From Clostridia bacterium (GTDB taxonomy: Bacteria; Bacillota; Clostridia; Acetivibrionales; DSM-27016), in NCBI GenBank assembly GCA_026414765.1, contig JAOAIJ010000039.1, positions 1 through 64,000 of the forward strand: a DNA stretch of 64,000 nt, read 5' to 3'. This document shows, in pieces, positions 44,289-53,868 of this stretch. Numbering within the stretch: the stretch's first letter is position 1; each line of letters opens with the position of its first letter. The notes under the pieces are model-generated. The model saw only the letters and a list, made by a program, of their open reading frames with translations. It did not search any database and was not told the origin of the DNA. The position numbers and the translations under genes are program-made.

Positions 44289-46562
44289 ATGAATCTTGAT
44301 CAAATGCTGCAATATTTTAAAGCATCCGAAAGGATGATGAAAAACATCACCAACTGGGTTGAAGTTCCTGAAAGGGAGGCATGTTATAATGAGTTTCCCG
44401 GATATATGGATGTTAGAATTATAGATGCCTTAAAAAGAAGAGGAGTATATAAGCTGTATTCACATCAGGCTTCTGCTGTTGAAGCTGTCAATTCTGGAAA
44501 GGACATTGTGGTTGTTACACCTACGGCATCAGGTAAAACCATGTGCTATAATATTCCTGTCCTAAATGCAATTCTTAGAGATGATGAATCAAGGGCGATA
44601 TTTCTTTTTCCTACAAAAGCCCTTTCGCAGGATCAGACGACGGAACTGCACGAGCTTATTACAGAGGCAGGCGTTGATGTCAAAACATATACTTATGACG
44701 GGGATACGCCACAATCGGCAAGGAAAGCAATAAGGCAGGCAGGCCATATAGTGGTCACCAACCCTGATATGCTGCACAGCGGTATACTCCCCCATCATAC
44801 CAAATGGACTAAACTGTTTGAAAATCTCAAATTCATAGTTATAGATGAGGTACATCATTACAGGGGTGTATTCGGCAGTCATCTGGCAAATGTAATCAGA
44901 AGGCTTCAGCGGATATGCAACTTCTATGGTTCCAATCCCCAGTTCATATGCTGTTCTGCAACGATAGCCAACCCCGCAGAGTTAGCAGGTAGAATCACCG
45001 GCAGAGAGATGGTATTGGTAGATAACAATGGTGCGCCCTCCGGCAGGAAGCACATAGTTTTTTACAACCCGCCCCTGGTAAACAAGGAACTTGGTATAAG
45101 GAGGAGCAGTACACTGGAGGCCAAACAGCTGGCTGAGACTCTGATAAAAAACGATATCCAGACAATAATATTCACCCGGAGCAGGCTCAATGTTGAAGTA
45201 TTGGTTACATACCTCAAGGACATATTCCATGGCAAAATGGGAAATGAAGGTAAGGTGCGCGGGTACCGGGGAGGATATTTGCCAAACCTCAGGCGGGACA
45301 TAGAAAGAGGATTGAGGGATGGAAGCATCACTGGTGTAGTAAGCACCAATGCGCTGGAACTGGGAATCGATATAGGAAATCTTGAGGCTTGTATAATTTG
45401 CGGCTATCCCGGAAATATTGCCAGCACGTGGCAGCAGGCCGGACGCGCCGGAAGAAGAAACAGTGTGTCGGCTGCATTCCTAATTGCAAACAGCAGTCCG
45501 CTTGATCAGTACATTGTCAATAATCCTGATTACTTTTTCGGTAAAAGCCCTGAGAATGGCCTGGTAAACCCTGATAACCTTGCAATATTATTTAGCCATA
45601 TGAAATGTGCTGCTTTTGAGCTTCCTTTTGAGGATACTGAAATTTTTGGAGTAGCTACAACCCAGGAAATACTGGGCTTCATGGAAGAGGCAAAGCTGGT
45701 CAGACATGTAGGCAGCAGGTGGTACTGGGCATCAGATGTTTTCCCGTCTGATGAGATAAGCCTAAGAAGCGCGGCCAACGAAAATTTCATTATCATAGAT
45801 ATTTCTGAACCTCACCACAGGGTCATTGGTGAGACTGACAGGTTCAGTGCGCCTATGCTGCTGCATGAGGAAGCTATTTATATACATGAGGGACAGCAGT
45901 ATCAGGTGGAAGAACTGGATTTTGAAGAAAAAAAAGCATATATTCGCAAGGTGAATGTTGACTACTATACAGATGCCAATCTGGCTGTGGACCTGAAAGT
46001 CATAGATGTATTCAGGGAGCAAGATTACGGGGATATTTCAAAATGCAGTGGAGAAGTAATGGTTTCAGCTCTTGTAACCATGTTTAAGAAAATCAAGTTG
46101 TATACACATGAAAATATAGGGTCCGGTCCTGTTAATCTGCCTGAAATGGAGATGCATACAACTTCCTACTGGACCAGTCTTCCGGAAAGAATGCCAGGAG
46201 TAGAGTCTCAAGGGGAAATGCAGAATGGGCTGCTGGGACTGTCAAATATTCTGGCACATGCAGCACCTGTGTATCTAATGTGCGATCCGGGAGATATAAG
46301 AGTGGTACACCAGGTAAAATCAACCTTTACTCAAAGGCCGACCCTATATATATATGACAGCTATCCGGGAGGAGTAGGTTTCAGTGATAAGCTGTACGAA
46401 CTGCATGATGAACTGTTTGTTACATCAAAGAGAATGATAGAGCAATGTACCTGTGATGAGGGCTGCCCTTCGTGTGTAGGACCATTGACTGAGTTTCAGG
46501 GGAGTGGAAATCCGAAGGAAGTGACTTTGAAGCTAATTGAATTCATTTTGAACAAAAGGTAA
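44289..46562 (+). CDS. mrfA: MrfA-type DEAD/DEAH helicase with DUF1998
   Basis: A 757-aa superfamily 2 helicase: Walker A TPTASGKT (77-84), DEVH box (186-189), SAT motif CSATIANP, helicase C domain with GRAGRRN, and a C-terminal DUF1998 zinc site CTCDEGCPSC (C720, C722, C726, C729). In Bacillus subtilis MrfA (YprA) with MrfB repairs mitomycin-type DNA adducts independently of nucleotide excision repair. The mrfB homologue lies 190 nt downstream, strengthening the call. GGAG is 8 nt before the ATG. Confidence 0.92.
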   Translation: MNLDQMLQYFKASERMMKNITNWVEVPEREACYNEFPGYMDVRIIDALKRRGVYKLYSHQASAVEAVNSGKDIVVVTPTASGKTMCYNIPVLNAILRDDESRAIFLFPTKALSQDQTTELHELITEAGVDVKTYTYDGDTPQSARKAIRQAGHIVVTNPDMLHSGILPHHTKWTKLFENLKFIVIDEVHHYRGVFGSHLANVIRRLQRICNFYGSNPQFICCSATIANPAELAGRITGREMVLVDNNGAPSGRKHIVFYNPPLVNKELGIRRSSTLEAKQLAETLIKNDIQTIIFTRSRLNVEVLVTYLKDIFHGKMGNEGKVRGYRGGYLPNLRRDIERGLRDGSITGVVSTNALELGIDIGNLEACIICGYPGNIASTWQQAGRAGRRNSVSAAFLIANSSPLDQYIVNNPDYFFGKSPENGLVNPDNLAILFSHMKCAAFELPFEDTEIFGVATTQEILGFMEEAKLVRHVGSRWYWASDVFPSDEISLRSAANENFIIIDISEPHHRVIGETDRFSAPMLLHEEAIYIHEGQQYQVEELDFEEKKAYIRKVNVDYYTDANLAVDLKVIDVFREQDYGDISKCSGEVMVSALVTMFKKIKLYTHENIGSGPVNLPEMEMHTTSYWTSLPERMPGVESQGEMQNGLLGLSNILAHAAPVYLMCDPGDIRVVHQVKSTFTQRPTLYIYDSYPGGVGFSDKLYELHDELFVTSKRMIEQCTCDEGCPSCVGPLTEFQGSGNPKEVTLKLIEFILNKR

Positions 46563-46566
46563 AATA

Positions 46567-46592
46567 AAGGCAGGCTATAAAGCCTGTCTTTG
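46567..46592 (+). terminator. Hairpin between mrfA and mrfB
   Basis: AAAGGCAGGCT pairs with AGCCTGTCTTT over an ATAA loop. The U-tract is short, so termination may be partial. Confidence 0.6.
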
Positions 46593-46750
46593 TTCATTTA
46601 TAAAGCCTTTTGAGAGCCTGTATTCCCTTATTCCAAAAGAATTTATTTTGCGTTTAGAGAGCGTTGAATATGAGAAATATTAAAATCACAAAAAAAATAT
46701 GGTATACTGTAAAAACAGGATACGGCACTGTGCACGCCATGGGAGGGTTT

Positions 46751-47968
46751 ATGGATCTTAGGAGCAAACTTGAAATGTATAAAAGCAGTCAGGTGAATAA
46801 GATAGAAAAACCTATCAGCAGCAGACTTGATATACATGAGGTTTTACAGGTAACCCCATGCGAAAATGAAGCTGGAAAGTACTATGTTATAGAGAAAAGG
46901 TATCCCCTCTTTCACAATCATGGGGGATATGGCCTTGGACAGCTTTTTGATATAAATCTTAAGTCCATGACATGCATTTTTAGCGGCCTTGACGAGGAAA
47001 TACCTATAAAAGAGTTAGTTTTTCTGGATACCGAAACCACTGGGTTATCAGGCGGTGTAGGTACGGTAGCCTTCCTTATTGGGACAGGCTTTTTTGAAAA
47101 TGATTGTTTTGTAATGAGACAGTTTTTCATGAGAGATTATGATGAAGAGCTTGCCGTACTGCAAGGACTAAATAGCATGCTGTCACAGTTTAAAGGCCTT
47201 ATCACTTTTAACGGCAAAGCTTTTGACTGGAACCTTTTAAATACCAGATTTACGTACAACCGTATAAGGATTGACATGAAAGATCCTGTACATTTAGATC
47301 TCTTGTTTCCCTCAAGAAGGATCTGGAAGATGAAGCTGGAAAGCTGCCGTCTGACTAGCTTGGAGGAAAATATACTGGGTGAATACAGACAAGACGATAT
47401 TCCGGGGGCGTTAATACCTTCTATATATTTCAAATACCTGGAGGACAGGGATGCTACTGAAATAAAGCAGGTAATCAAGCATAATGAACTGGACATACTT
47501 TCTATGGTTGCGTTAATGATAAAGATAAACAGTATGCTTGAAAACCCTCTGTCTGAAACCGATGGTGATAAGGAATTATTAAGTATCGGCAGGATTTTAG
47601 AGGGTAACGAACAGTATGAAGCTATGGCTGATTGCTATAAAAACTGTATAAAATCAGAAAACAGTTTTGTAAAAGAGGCGGCAGCCCGGAGGTTGGCCAC
47701 AGTATTCAAGAGGAATAAAGATTACGAAAGCGCAGTAAGGCAGTGGGAGCAAATGCTTGCCGACACAGAAACACTAAGCGCCTACCCTCTGATAGAATTG
47801 GCTAAATACTATGAGCATAAGGCAAAAGATATGGGAAAAGCATTGGAAATGGCAGAAAAGGCGGCGCAGCTAATATCTAAGATCGGATTGAATAATAGGA
47901 TGCATTATGCTGACATAAAGAAAAGATGTGATCGGCTAAAAAGAAAGGCAGGCAAAATTGATGCATGA
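46751..47968 (+). CDS. mrfB: MrfB-type RNase H-fold exonuclease with TPR-like tail
   Basis: The 405-aa product has a DEDD-type exonuclease domain (about 85-260): FLDTETTGLSGG with D93/E95, GLITFNGKAFDWNLL for the second metal site, and HNELDILSMV for the third. The C-terminal helical part (about 275-400) resembles TPR repeats. It matches YprB/MrfB, partner of MrfA in mitomycin-adduct repair. ATG 46751 follows GGGAGGG; an earlier in-frame ATG at 46664 lacks a site. It overlaps the thioesterase gene by a few bases. Confidence 0.88.
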   Translation: MDLRSKLEMYKSSQVNKIEKPISSRLDIHEVLQVTPCENEAGKYYVIEKRYPLFHNHGGYGLGQLFDINLKSMTCIFSGLDEEIPIKELVFLDTETTGLSGGVGTVAFLIGTGFFENDCFVMRQFFMRDYDEELAVLQGLNSMLSQFKGLITFNGKAFDWNLLNTRFTYNRIRIDMKDPVHLDLLFPSRRIWKMKLESCRLTSLEENILGEYRQDDIPGALIPSIYFKYLEDRDATEIKQVIKHNELDILSMVALMIKINSMLENPLSETDGDKELLSIGRILEGNEQYEAMADCYKNCIKSENSFVKEAAARRLATVFKRNKDYESAVRQWEQMLADTETLSAYPLIELAKYYEHKAKDMGKALEMAEKAAQLISKIGLNNRMHYADIKKRCDRLKRKAGKIDA

Positions 47969-48467
47969 TATTTCAAAGGACCATATTAACAGCTTTACAC
48001 CTAAAACCCCAAGCATGTCAGTGGTAGAGATGACCGAGCTGGTTTTACCGAATGATACTAATCTTTTGGGAAACCTTCTTGGAGGGAGATTGATGCATTG
48101 GATTGATATTGCAGGAGCTATGGCGGCATCCAGGCATTCAAACAAAGTTGTTGCCACTGCTGCAATGGATAGTCTGGATTTCAGGCATCCGGCGCGCATG
48201 GGTGAAATGGTAATACTAAGGGCTAAGCTGACTTGGGTCGGACGCACATCTATGGAAGTAACAGTAAAGGTTTATGCAGAAAACATGAGAACGGGAAATG
48301 TAATAATGACAAACAAGGCGTACCTGACATTTGTTGCACTTGATAGTGATGGAAAGCCCACACCGGTATCCCCTCTTACACCTGAGACTGACGATGAAAA
48401 GAAGGATTATTTAGAAGCTGAGAAGAGAAGAAATTCACGCCTCAGCCGCAGAAATTCAGGAATTTAG
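47961..48467 (+). CDS. Acyl-CoA thioesterase, hotdog fold (YkhA/BACH type)
   Basis: The 168-aa hotdog domain has LPNDTNLLGNLLGGRLMHWI (catalytic-loop Asn/Gly region), MDSLDFRHPARMGEMV and the VWVGRTSMEV-like strand TWVGRTSMEVTVKV. Proteins of this group hydrolyse medium- and long-chain acyl-CoA. The tail is Lys/Arg/Ser-rich. The start overlaps the mrfB 3' end by 8 nt, implying cotranslation. No specific substrate can be named. Confidence 0.88.
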   Translation: MHDISKDHINSFTPKTPSMSVVEMTELVLPNDTNLLGNLLGGRLMHWIDIAGAMAASRHSNKVVATAAMDSLDFRHPARMGEMVILRAKLTWVGRTSMEVTVKVYAENMRTGNVIMTNKAYLTFVALDSDGKPTPVSPLTPETDDEKKDYLEAEKRRNSRLSRRNSGI

Positions 48468-48554
48468 ACTTAATTAAGGTATATAACCAGTCAGGTGCAG
48501 GAAATAAATATCTATTGAGATGAGAATGACGTTTAAGGAACTCTGGAGGTATCG

Positions 48555-50408
48555 ATGAAGTTTTTACGTACTAAGGCTGTAGTAATATTTATTACAGTGA
48601 TATCTATCCTGTGCATTATTGCAGCCGGTATTGCTATTGAGGTGTCAATAGTAATGATAAAGAAGAAGGATCAGGCACTGAAGCCTTTGGCAGCTCAGCC
48701 CACAAAAAGTATTGAGGCATCGGTTAAGCCGGTGAAGGCCAATAAGCTGGAAGAACAAGCCTTTTATTTCAACGGAGAAGTTATAGAAGGGCTGAAAGCT
48801 TACTCAGATGAGAAAGAAAGCTTTTTCATTCCTATGGATTTGCTGCTTCAAAAGCTGGGTATCGGGTTCAGGTTCTTTTCGTCTGATGATATATTTGAGT
48901 TCAGCATACACAATGAGAAGGTCAAAATGATTTTGAACAAATCCGAAGTAGAAATAGATGGTAGAAAGGTAAAGCTGGATTCTGCTGTTTTGACAGCTAA
49001 AAACCATATTCTCGTTTCTACGGAAATATTTGATTTTCTTAAAGGTTTTAGCGTGGACAAATATTTGAGTAAGAATACTGTTTTCATAAATTATTTCCCG
49101 GATTTGAAAAATGGTATAAATGGAATAAGATTGTTAAGGACAGAAAATGAGACAGTAGAAATATCTGATTTGCTTAATGAAAAACAATTCTGGAAGAGTG
49201 AGGGAAAAAATAGCGATAATGTTAGGATAGAGACTTCCAAAGAGAATACAGGCTATACCATTAAAAGGGATAACAAGGTATATGTTTTTTGTCCGGACGG
49301 GATGAAAAATCCGCGTCTGACTGATATAAGCCAATCAGCAGCATGGTCGGCAGACGGAAAGTATCTTTACTGGATAGATCCGGTAAAAGGGATTTCATAT
49401 TTATATGATGTCAGGGAAGGTATCATGAGGAAGCTGGGTGATTATTTTCTCAGAATGCGCGATGCAAAGCCTAAGGACAGAAATTACAAGCTGTTTAGCA
49501 ATGGCGGGATACTATATGAATACAAGCAGGGAAAAAGATATAAACGTATTACCTTCACCGACCCGGAATACCCTGTAAACTATACTTTCATTGAGAGAAG
49601 GGGAAAAACAGTAATAGAAGGTAGGGTGTCCTTTTCTCCGGATGCTGACAGGGTGCTTTACTATAAAGCAGGAGAAGGATATTATACAGCGGTTGTCGAT
49701 GGTACCAGGCAGGCATTTATAGGCGCAGGCAGCGGGGCTGTATGGATTAGCAGCAATAAGATTTTGCTCTATACTGCAGAGGATAAATTCCTGGTAACTT
49801 CAGATGGCATGTACAGGGAAAAAACTGCAGGCATATGGAAAGTGTTGGGGCAGTCAACCGATGGGGCTGTTTTTTATACAGATGGAAGAACACTTTATTG
49901 CGAAGCAGAAAAAGGCGAAGTACAAGTATTTAAGCTGAATATTTCCCTGGACTATGTATTTGCACTGGACAGACAAGGGCCATATCTGGGTGTTTCAAAA
50001 GCTGATGATAAAACATATATAATCAGCAAGGGCAAGACAAAAGAGATTGGTAACAGCAGCTTGTTAAGAAGTTTTGGCGGGAAGGGAATAAATGAATACG
50101 GGTATAGCATATCCGGTTCTCCCGGAGGGAAATACACTGCGGCTGTCAGAAGTCTGGAGGGATTTTTAGGTATTGACTTGTTAGATAATAAAAAGGCAGA
50201 GGTACGGAGATTTACCCTGAATTATAATGTTGAAAACTTATCTCATTTGGATAAGTGTAATATGACATGGGTGAGTGACGACACACTCATACTGAGTACG
50301 GCAAACAGGGGCTGGTTGATAGATTTAAAGGACAAACCCGGTATTTATGACTGGGTTGAGGGTAGTGGAAGTAGAATTTATGGTATATATGTTAATAAAA
50401 AAGGCTAG
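48555..50408 (+). CDS. Membrane-anchored protein: Cu-amine-oxidase-N-like domain plus beta-propeller-like region
   Basis: The 617-aa product has one N-terminal membrane helix (about 8-34) and an extracellular copper-amine-oxidase-N-like domain (about 75-180; FIPMDLLLQKLGI, VEIDGRKVKLD, ILVSTEIFDFLKG). A C-terminal region follows with repeated beta-propeller-style segments (AAWSADGKYLYWID, VSFSPDADRVLYYKAGEG, SGSPGGKYTAAVRS). The repeats resemble TolB/WD40-like blades. The function is unknown; a cell-surface scaffolding role is possible. CTGGAGGT lies 6 nt before the ATG. Confidence 0.65.
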   Translation: MKFLRTKAVVIFITVISILCIIAAGIAIEVSIVMIKKKDQALKPLAAQPTKSIEASVKPVKANKLEEQAFYFNGEVIEGLKAYSDEKESFFIPMDLLLQKLGIGFRFFSSDDIFEFSIHNEKVKMILNKSEVEIDGRKVKLDSAVLTAKNHILVSTEIFDFLKGFSVDKYLSKNTVFINYFPDLKNGINGIRLLRTENETVEISDLLNEKQFWKSEGKNSDNVRIETSKENTGYTIKRDNKVYVFCPDGMKNPRLTDISQSAAWSADGKYLYWIDPVKGISYLYDVREGIMRKLGDYFLRMRDAKPKDRNYKLFSNGGILYEYKQGKRYKRITFTDPEYPVNYTFIERRGKTVIEGRVSFSPDADRVLYYKAGEGYYTAVVDGTRQAFIGAGSGAVWISSNKILLYTAEDKFLVTSDGMYREKTAGIWKVLGQSTDGAVFYTDGRTLYCEAEKGEVQVFKLNISLDYVFALDRQGPYLGVSKADDKTYIISKGKTKEIGNSSLLRSFGGKGINEYGYSISGSPGGKYTAAVRSLEGFLGIDLLDNKKAEVRRFTLNYNVENLSHLDKCNMTWVSDDTLILSTANRGWLIDLKDKPGIYDWVEGSGSRIYGIYVNKKG

Positions 50409-50456
50409 ATATATACGCATGCCGGCTTTTCCCCAATACTGCGGAAAGGCACAGGA

Positions 50457-50492
50457 GCAGGACAAAAGTGGTGTTAGCCACTTTTGTCCTGC
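50457..50492. terminator. Bidirectional terminator between convergent genes
   Basis: A perfect 15-bp stem GCAGGACAAAAGTGG/CCACTTTTGTCCTGC with a 6-nt loop. The stop codon of the permease gene on the minus strand falls within it. Confidence 0.75.
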
Positions 50493-51874
50493 TGCAGTTT
50501 GCTATGGTTTTTAGAGTATATGAAGTATACTATTACTCCTATTATCAGCCAGACAAAAAATCTCAACCATGTGAGAGGGTCAAGGCTGATTATGAGATAC
50601 GTGCACAATGCCACTGATAACAGCGGGATCAAAGGTACTCCCGGGCATCTGAAAGGTCTGGGCTCCTCTGGTTTCTTGACTCTCAGGACAATTACTCCGA
50701 TCGATACTATGATGAAGGCTGCAAGTGTGCCTATATTAGTGAGTTCTGCTACTACATTGATAGGTAGAAATGCAGCAGTCACGCCTGTCAGCATTAATGT
50801 CAGCAGAGTACTTTTGACAGGTGTCTTGGTTTTTGTGGATACTTCACCAAAAACCCTGGGAAGTAAGCCGTCTCTTGACATGGCAAAGAAAATTCTTGTT
50901 TGCCCAAGCATCATTACGAGAAGAACACTGGTAATACCGGCAATAGCACCTAGTGAGAGTAATCCGGCAGCCCAGTTTTGGCCGATCCTGGTTAGTGCAT
51001 ATGCAACAGGAGCACTTTGGTTTGAAAGCTCTGTGTACTTCACCACACCAGTTAGGACAGCAGCAACTGCTATATACAACACTGTTGCTACAAGCAGTGA
51101 TACCGTAATTCCAATAGGGAGATCCCTTTGGGGTCTTTTCACTTCTTCTGCTGCTGTTGAAACGGCGTCAAAGCCTATATATGCAAAAAATACTATGGCT
51201 GCCCCTGCTACTACACCTTTGAAACCGAATGGCATGAAAGGCTGCCAGTTTGCGGCGTTTACACTGGGAAATGCCAATAATATGAACAGTATTATGACAG
51301 CAAGTTTAACTACCACAATTACGTTATTTACCCATATACTTTCCTTGATTCCTTTTATAAGAAGATAAGAAATTATTGCTATTACTATAACCGCAGGAAG
51401 ATCTATAAAGCCGCCTTCTTTTGCAAGAAAAGAAGTTGTGAGAGCTGTCGGTAGATTTATACCTACTACTTTCAGCAGATTTGTCATATAGCCTGACCAT
51501 CCTATTGCAATAGCGCTAATAGCTACAGAATACTCCAGTATAAGATCCCATCCGATTATCCATGCAAAAATTTCACCAAGTGCAGCATATGAATAAGTGT
51601 ATGCACTTCCTGCTACCGGAATCATTGAAGCAAACTCTGCGTAGGCCAATGCCGCCAGAGCACAGGTTACAGCTGACAGAATAAATGAAACTATAATTGC
51701 CGGGCCTGCGTACTGCGAAGCGGCGACTCCTGTTATTACAAATATTCCCGTACCAATGATTGCACCTATCCCCAGCGAAATCAGATCCCTTGCGCCGAGA
51801 ACCTTCTTAAGCTGGTTTTCGCCTTGAGTTTCTGCTATCAGATCACGGATTGACTTTGTTCTAAATATTCCCAT
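50474..51874 (-). CDS. APC-family amino-acid permease
   Basis: The 466-aa transporter has twelve predicted membrane helices. The APC signature GIGAIIGTGIFVITGVAA is in helix 1, and AYAEFASMIPVAGSAYTYSY in helix 3. It most resembles the cationic amino-acid transporter/YfnA branch. The substrate cannot be set by eye. Start ATG 51874 is preferred (AAGGAG, 5-nt spacing) over an in-frame ATG at 51994 without a site. The C-terminus ends in the shared terminator hairpin. Confidence 0.9.
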   Translation of the reverse strand: MGIFRTKSIRDLIAETQGENQLKKVLGARDLISLGIGAIIGTGIFVITGVAASQYAGPAIIVSFILSAVTCALAALAYAEFASMIPVAGSAYTYSYAALGEIFAWIIGWDLILEYSVAISAIAIGWSGYMTNLLKVVGINLPTALTTSFLAKEGGFIDLPAVIVIAIISYLLIKGIKESIWVNNVIVVVKLAVIILFILLAFPSVNAANWQPFMPFGFKGVVAGAAIVFFAYIGFDAVSTAAEEVKRPQRDLPIGITVSLLVATVLYIAVAAVLTGVVKYTELSNQSAPVAYALTRIGQNWAAGLLSLGAIAGITSVLLVMMLGQTRIFFAMSRDGLLPRVFGEVSTKTKTPVKSTLLTLMLTGVTAAFLPINVVAELTNIGTLAAFIIVSIGVIVLRVKKPEEPRPFRCPGVPLIPLLSVALCTYLIISLDPLTWLRFFVWLIIGVIVYFIYSKNHSKLQQDKSG

Positions 51875-52089
51875 AAAAACTCCTTGTATTGCACAGTAAT
51901 TTTCGTATTTTATTTTATTTCGTATCAGTGCGAATAATACATGTGTAATATTGTCATTATGAAATTTTGCAGAAGCTTGACCATAGTATGTCATTAAAGC
52001 TATTTATTTCACCTCATCTTTCTTATACCGTCATAAGCTTGAGTTTTTCAAAATATTAATAATAGAGATTTTTTCTTTAGGGAGTCTAA

Positions 52090-53658
52090 ATGTCTAAAAA
52101 GTCTTTTATAGGCGGGGCAATTATACTTATGCTGGCCGGGTTTGTTGTAAGGATATTGGGATTTGTTTATAGAATATATTTATCAAACCTGATAGGGGCA
52201 GAAGGAATGGGACTATTTCAGCTTATTTCTCCTGTCTATACTTTGGTTATCCTCACTTTGACATCAGGTATATCTATTGCGGTTTCAAAAACCGTAGCAG
52301 AGGAATTGGCCAAAAATCATATTGTAAACTTGAGAAGAATTACCTCCTGTGCTCTTATGCTTGTAATTGGAGCCGGTACTATCGTTTCTGTGTTCATGTT
52401 TTTAAATGTGAGATTTATTGCAGATGTCTTGCTGAGGGACAGCAGAACCTATTATTCACTTCTGCTCTTAATACCTTGTATTCCGGTAATAGCCGCAGCA
52501 GCTGCGATCAAGGGGTACTTCTACGGTATTCAGGATGTGACACCTACAGCTGTTTCTCAGATAGTAGAGCAGATTGTAAGGATAGGCCTTGTAATGGCTA
52601 TGGCATCTTACTTTTTGAATATAGGGTTGGAGTTTGCCTGTGCTTTGGCAACTATCGGTATGGCTTTCGGAGAGATTTCCAATCTGGCTGTTGTATATAT
52701 AGCTTACAGGATCAAGCGTAAGAAAGATATTCAGAACAAAGGAAAAACAGGTGCTTTGAAGAAAAAGTCGATCATAAGGAGCTTGTTGAACATTTCTATA
52801 CCCATATCATTAAATAGATTCATCATATCGATAATGACTACGGTAGAAATGATTCTCATACCAAGAAGGCTTCTGACCGGGGGGCTGGATTATCAGCTCA
52901 GTATGCAGGAATACGGGCGGCTTGCCGGTATGGCTATGCCGCTTATTTTCTTTCCGTCGCTTGTAACTTACTCACTTGCTACAACTCTTGTTCCTGCTAT
53001 CTCGGAAGCAATGTCCCTGAAGAATTACAAGTCTGTAAATTACAGAATATCAAAATCAATTCAGATCACATTTATCCTGGGATTCATATTTACAGCTGTA
53101 TTTCTGGCTTATCCGGATGAAATCGGGAATTTGATATATAAGAAGGAAAATATAGGCGGAATGTTGTACCTGCTTGCCTTTTGCTGCATATTCATTTACT
53201 TGCAGCAAACTTTACTGGGAATACTTAACGGCTTGGGTAAGCAAGGGGTTTCGCTCAGGAATTTTGTAATAGGAAATTTTATCAGAATTGCTTTCGTATA
53301 TTTTATCATCCCTATATACGGCATTCCCGGATATGTAGTAGGAATAATTATTAGTTCAGCACTTGTATGTATTCTGAATCTGTATTCGGTCATAAAAACA
53401 ACAGGTATGGCGCTTGACATAAGGAATTGGTTAGTAAAACCGGGTTTGGTAGGTATAGTGATGCTTTTTATAGCCAGGTATATTTACAGTTTTTGCAGAA
53501 TATTCGATATGGGGCATAATTGGAGTGTAGTTTTGACTATAGTAATAAATGTGATTGTTGCAATATCCTTAATGGTTGTTGTGGGGGCTTTACAGAAGGA
53601 TGAGATACTGAGGCTCTTCGGAAGGGTACCTAAAAAAATAACAGCTAAAAAACGCTGA
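52090..53658 (+). CDS. spoVB: Stage V sporulation protein B-like flippase
   Basis: The 522-aa MATE/MurJ-like membrane protein has about fourteen helices. The N-terminus SFIGGAIILMLAGFVVRILG, the following YRIYLSNLIGAEGMGLFQL and the TSGISIAVSKTVAEE segment are typical of SpoVB/YtgP. In spore formers SpoVB is needed for cortex synthesis, probably moving lipid-linked peptidoglycan precursors. AGGGAG lies 6 nt before the ATG. Several paralogues usually exist, so SpoVB itself rather than a relative is likely but not certain. Confidence 0.88.
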   Translation: MSKKSFIGGAIILMLAGFVVRILGFVYRIYLSNLIGAEGMGLFQLISPVYTLVILTLTSGISIAVSKTVAEELAKNHIVNLRRITSCALMLVIGAGTIVSVFMFLNVRFIADVLLRDSRTYYSLLLLIPCIPVIAAAAAIKGYFYGIQDVTPTAVSQIVEQIVRIGLVMAMASYFLNIGLEFACALATIGMAFGEISNLAVVYIAYRIKRKKDIQNKGKTGALKKKSIIRSLLNISIPISLNRFIISIMTTVEMILIPRRLLTGGLDYQLSMQEYGRLAGMAMPLIFFPSLVTYSLATTLVPAISEAMSLKNYKSVNYRISKSIQITFILGFIFTAVFLAYPDEIGNLIYKKENIGGMLYLLAFCCIFIYLQQTLLGILNGLGKQGVSLRNFVIGNFIRIAFVYFIIPIYGIPGYVVGIIISSALVCILNLYSVIKTTGMALDIRNWLVKPGLVGIVMLFIARYIYSFCRIFDMGHNWSVVLTIVINVIVAISLMVVVGALQKDEILRLFGRVPKKITAKKR

Positions 53659-53722
53659 AATATGATGTAAATTTAAGAATGATGAGTATAAATTGCGTAA
53701 ATATGATTTGGTACAGACAGAA

Positions 53723-53739
53723 GGTCAAAGATAGTCAAA
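53723..53739 (+). promoter_or_regulatory. CtsR operator 1 (upstream of hsp20 promoter)
   Basis: GGTCAAA-GAT-AGTCAAA is a direct heptad repeat with a 3-nt gap, matching the CtsR box. It lies 8 nt upstream of the -35 hexamer. Confidence 0.85.
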
Positions 53740-53747
53740 AACAAATT

Positions 53748-53777
53748 TTGATATCCGTTAATAATATATGGTATAAC
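53748..53777 (+). promoter_or_regulatory. Promoter of hsp20
   Basis: TTGATA (53748-53753) and TATAAC (53772-53777), 18-nt spacer, flanked on both sides by CtsR boxes. Confidence 0.75.
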
Positions 53778-53787
53778 ATTAGTATAA

Positions 53788-53804
53788 AGTCAAAGATAGT
53801 CAAA
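53788..53804 (+). promoter_or_regulatory. CtsR operator 2 (at the transcription start)
   Basis: AGTCAAA-GAT-AGTCAAA, a second perfect CtsR-type heptad repeat, starts 10 nt downstream of the -10 hexamer, in a position to block RNA polymerase. Confidence 0.85.
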
Positions 53805-53868
53805 GTAAGGGGATGCTTAAATCCGAAGATCCCCAGTAAACATTATTTAAATAATAGGAGGTATTTAT

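Noticed and set aside
50484-51368. 294-aa plus-strand frame inside the amino-acid permease gene
   Set aside because: It is wholly antisense to a clear APC permease, has no ribosome site and no domain; the opposite strand has all the family motifs.
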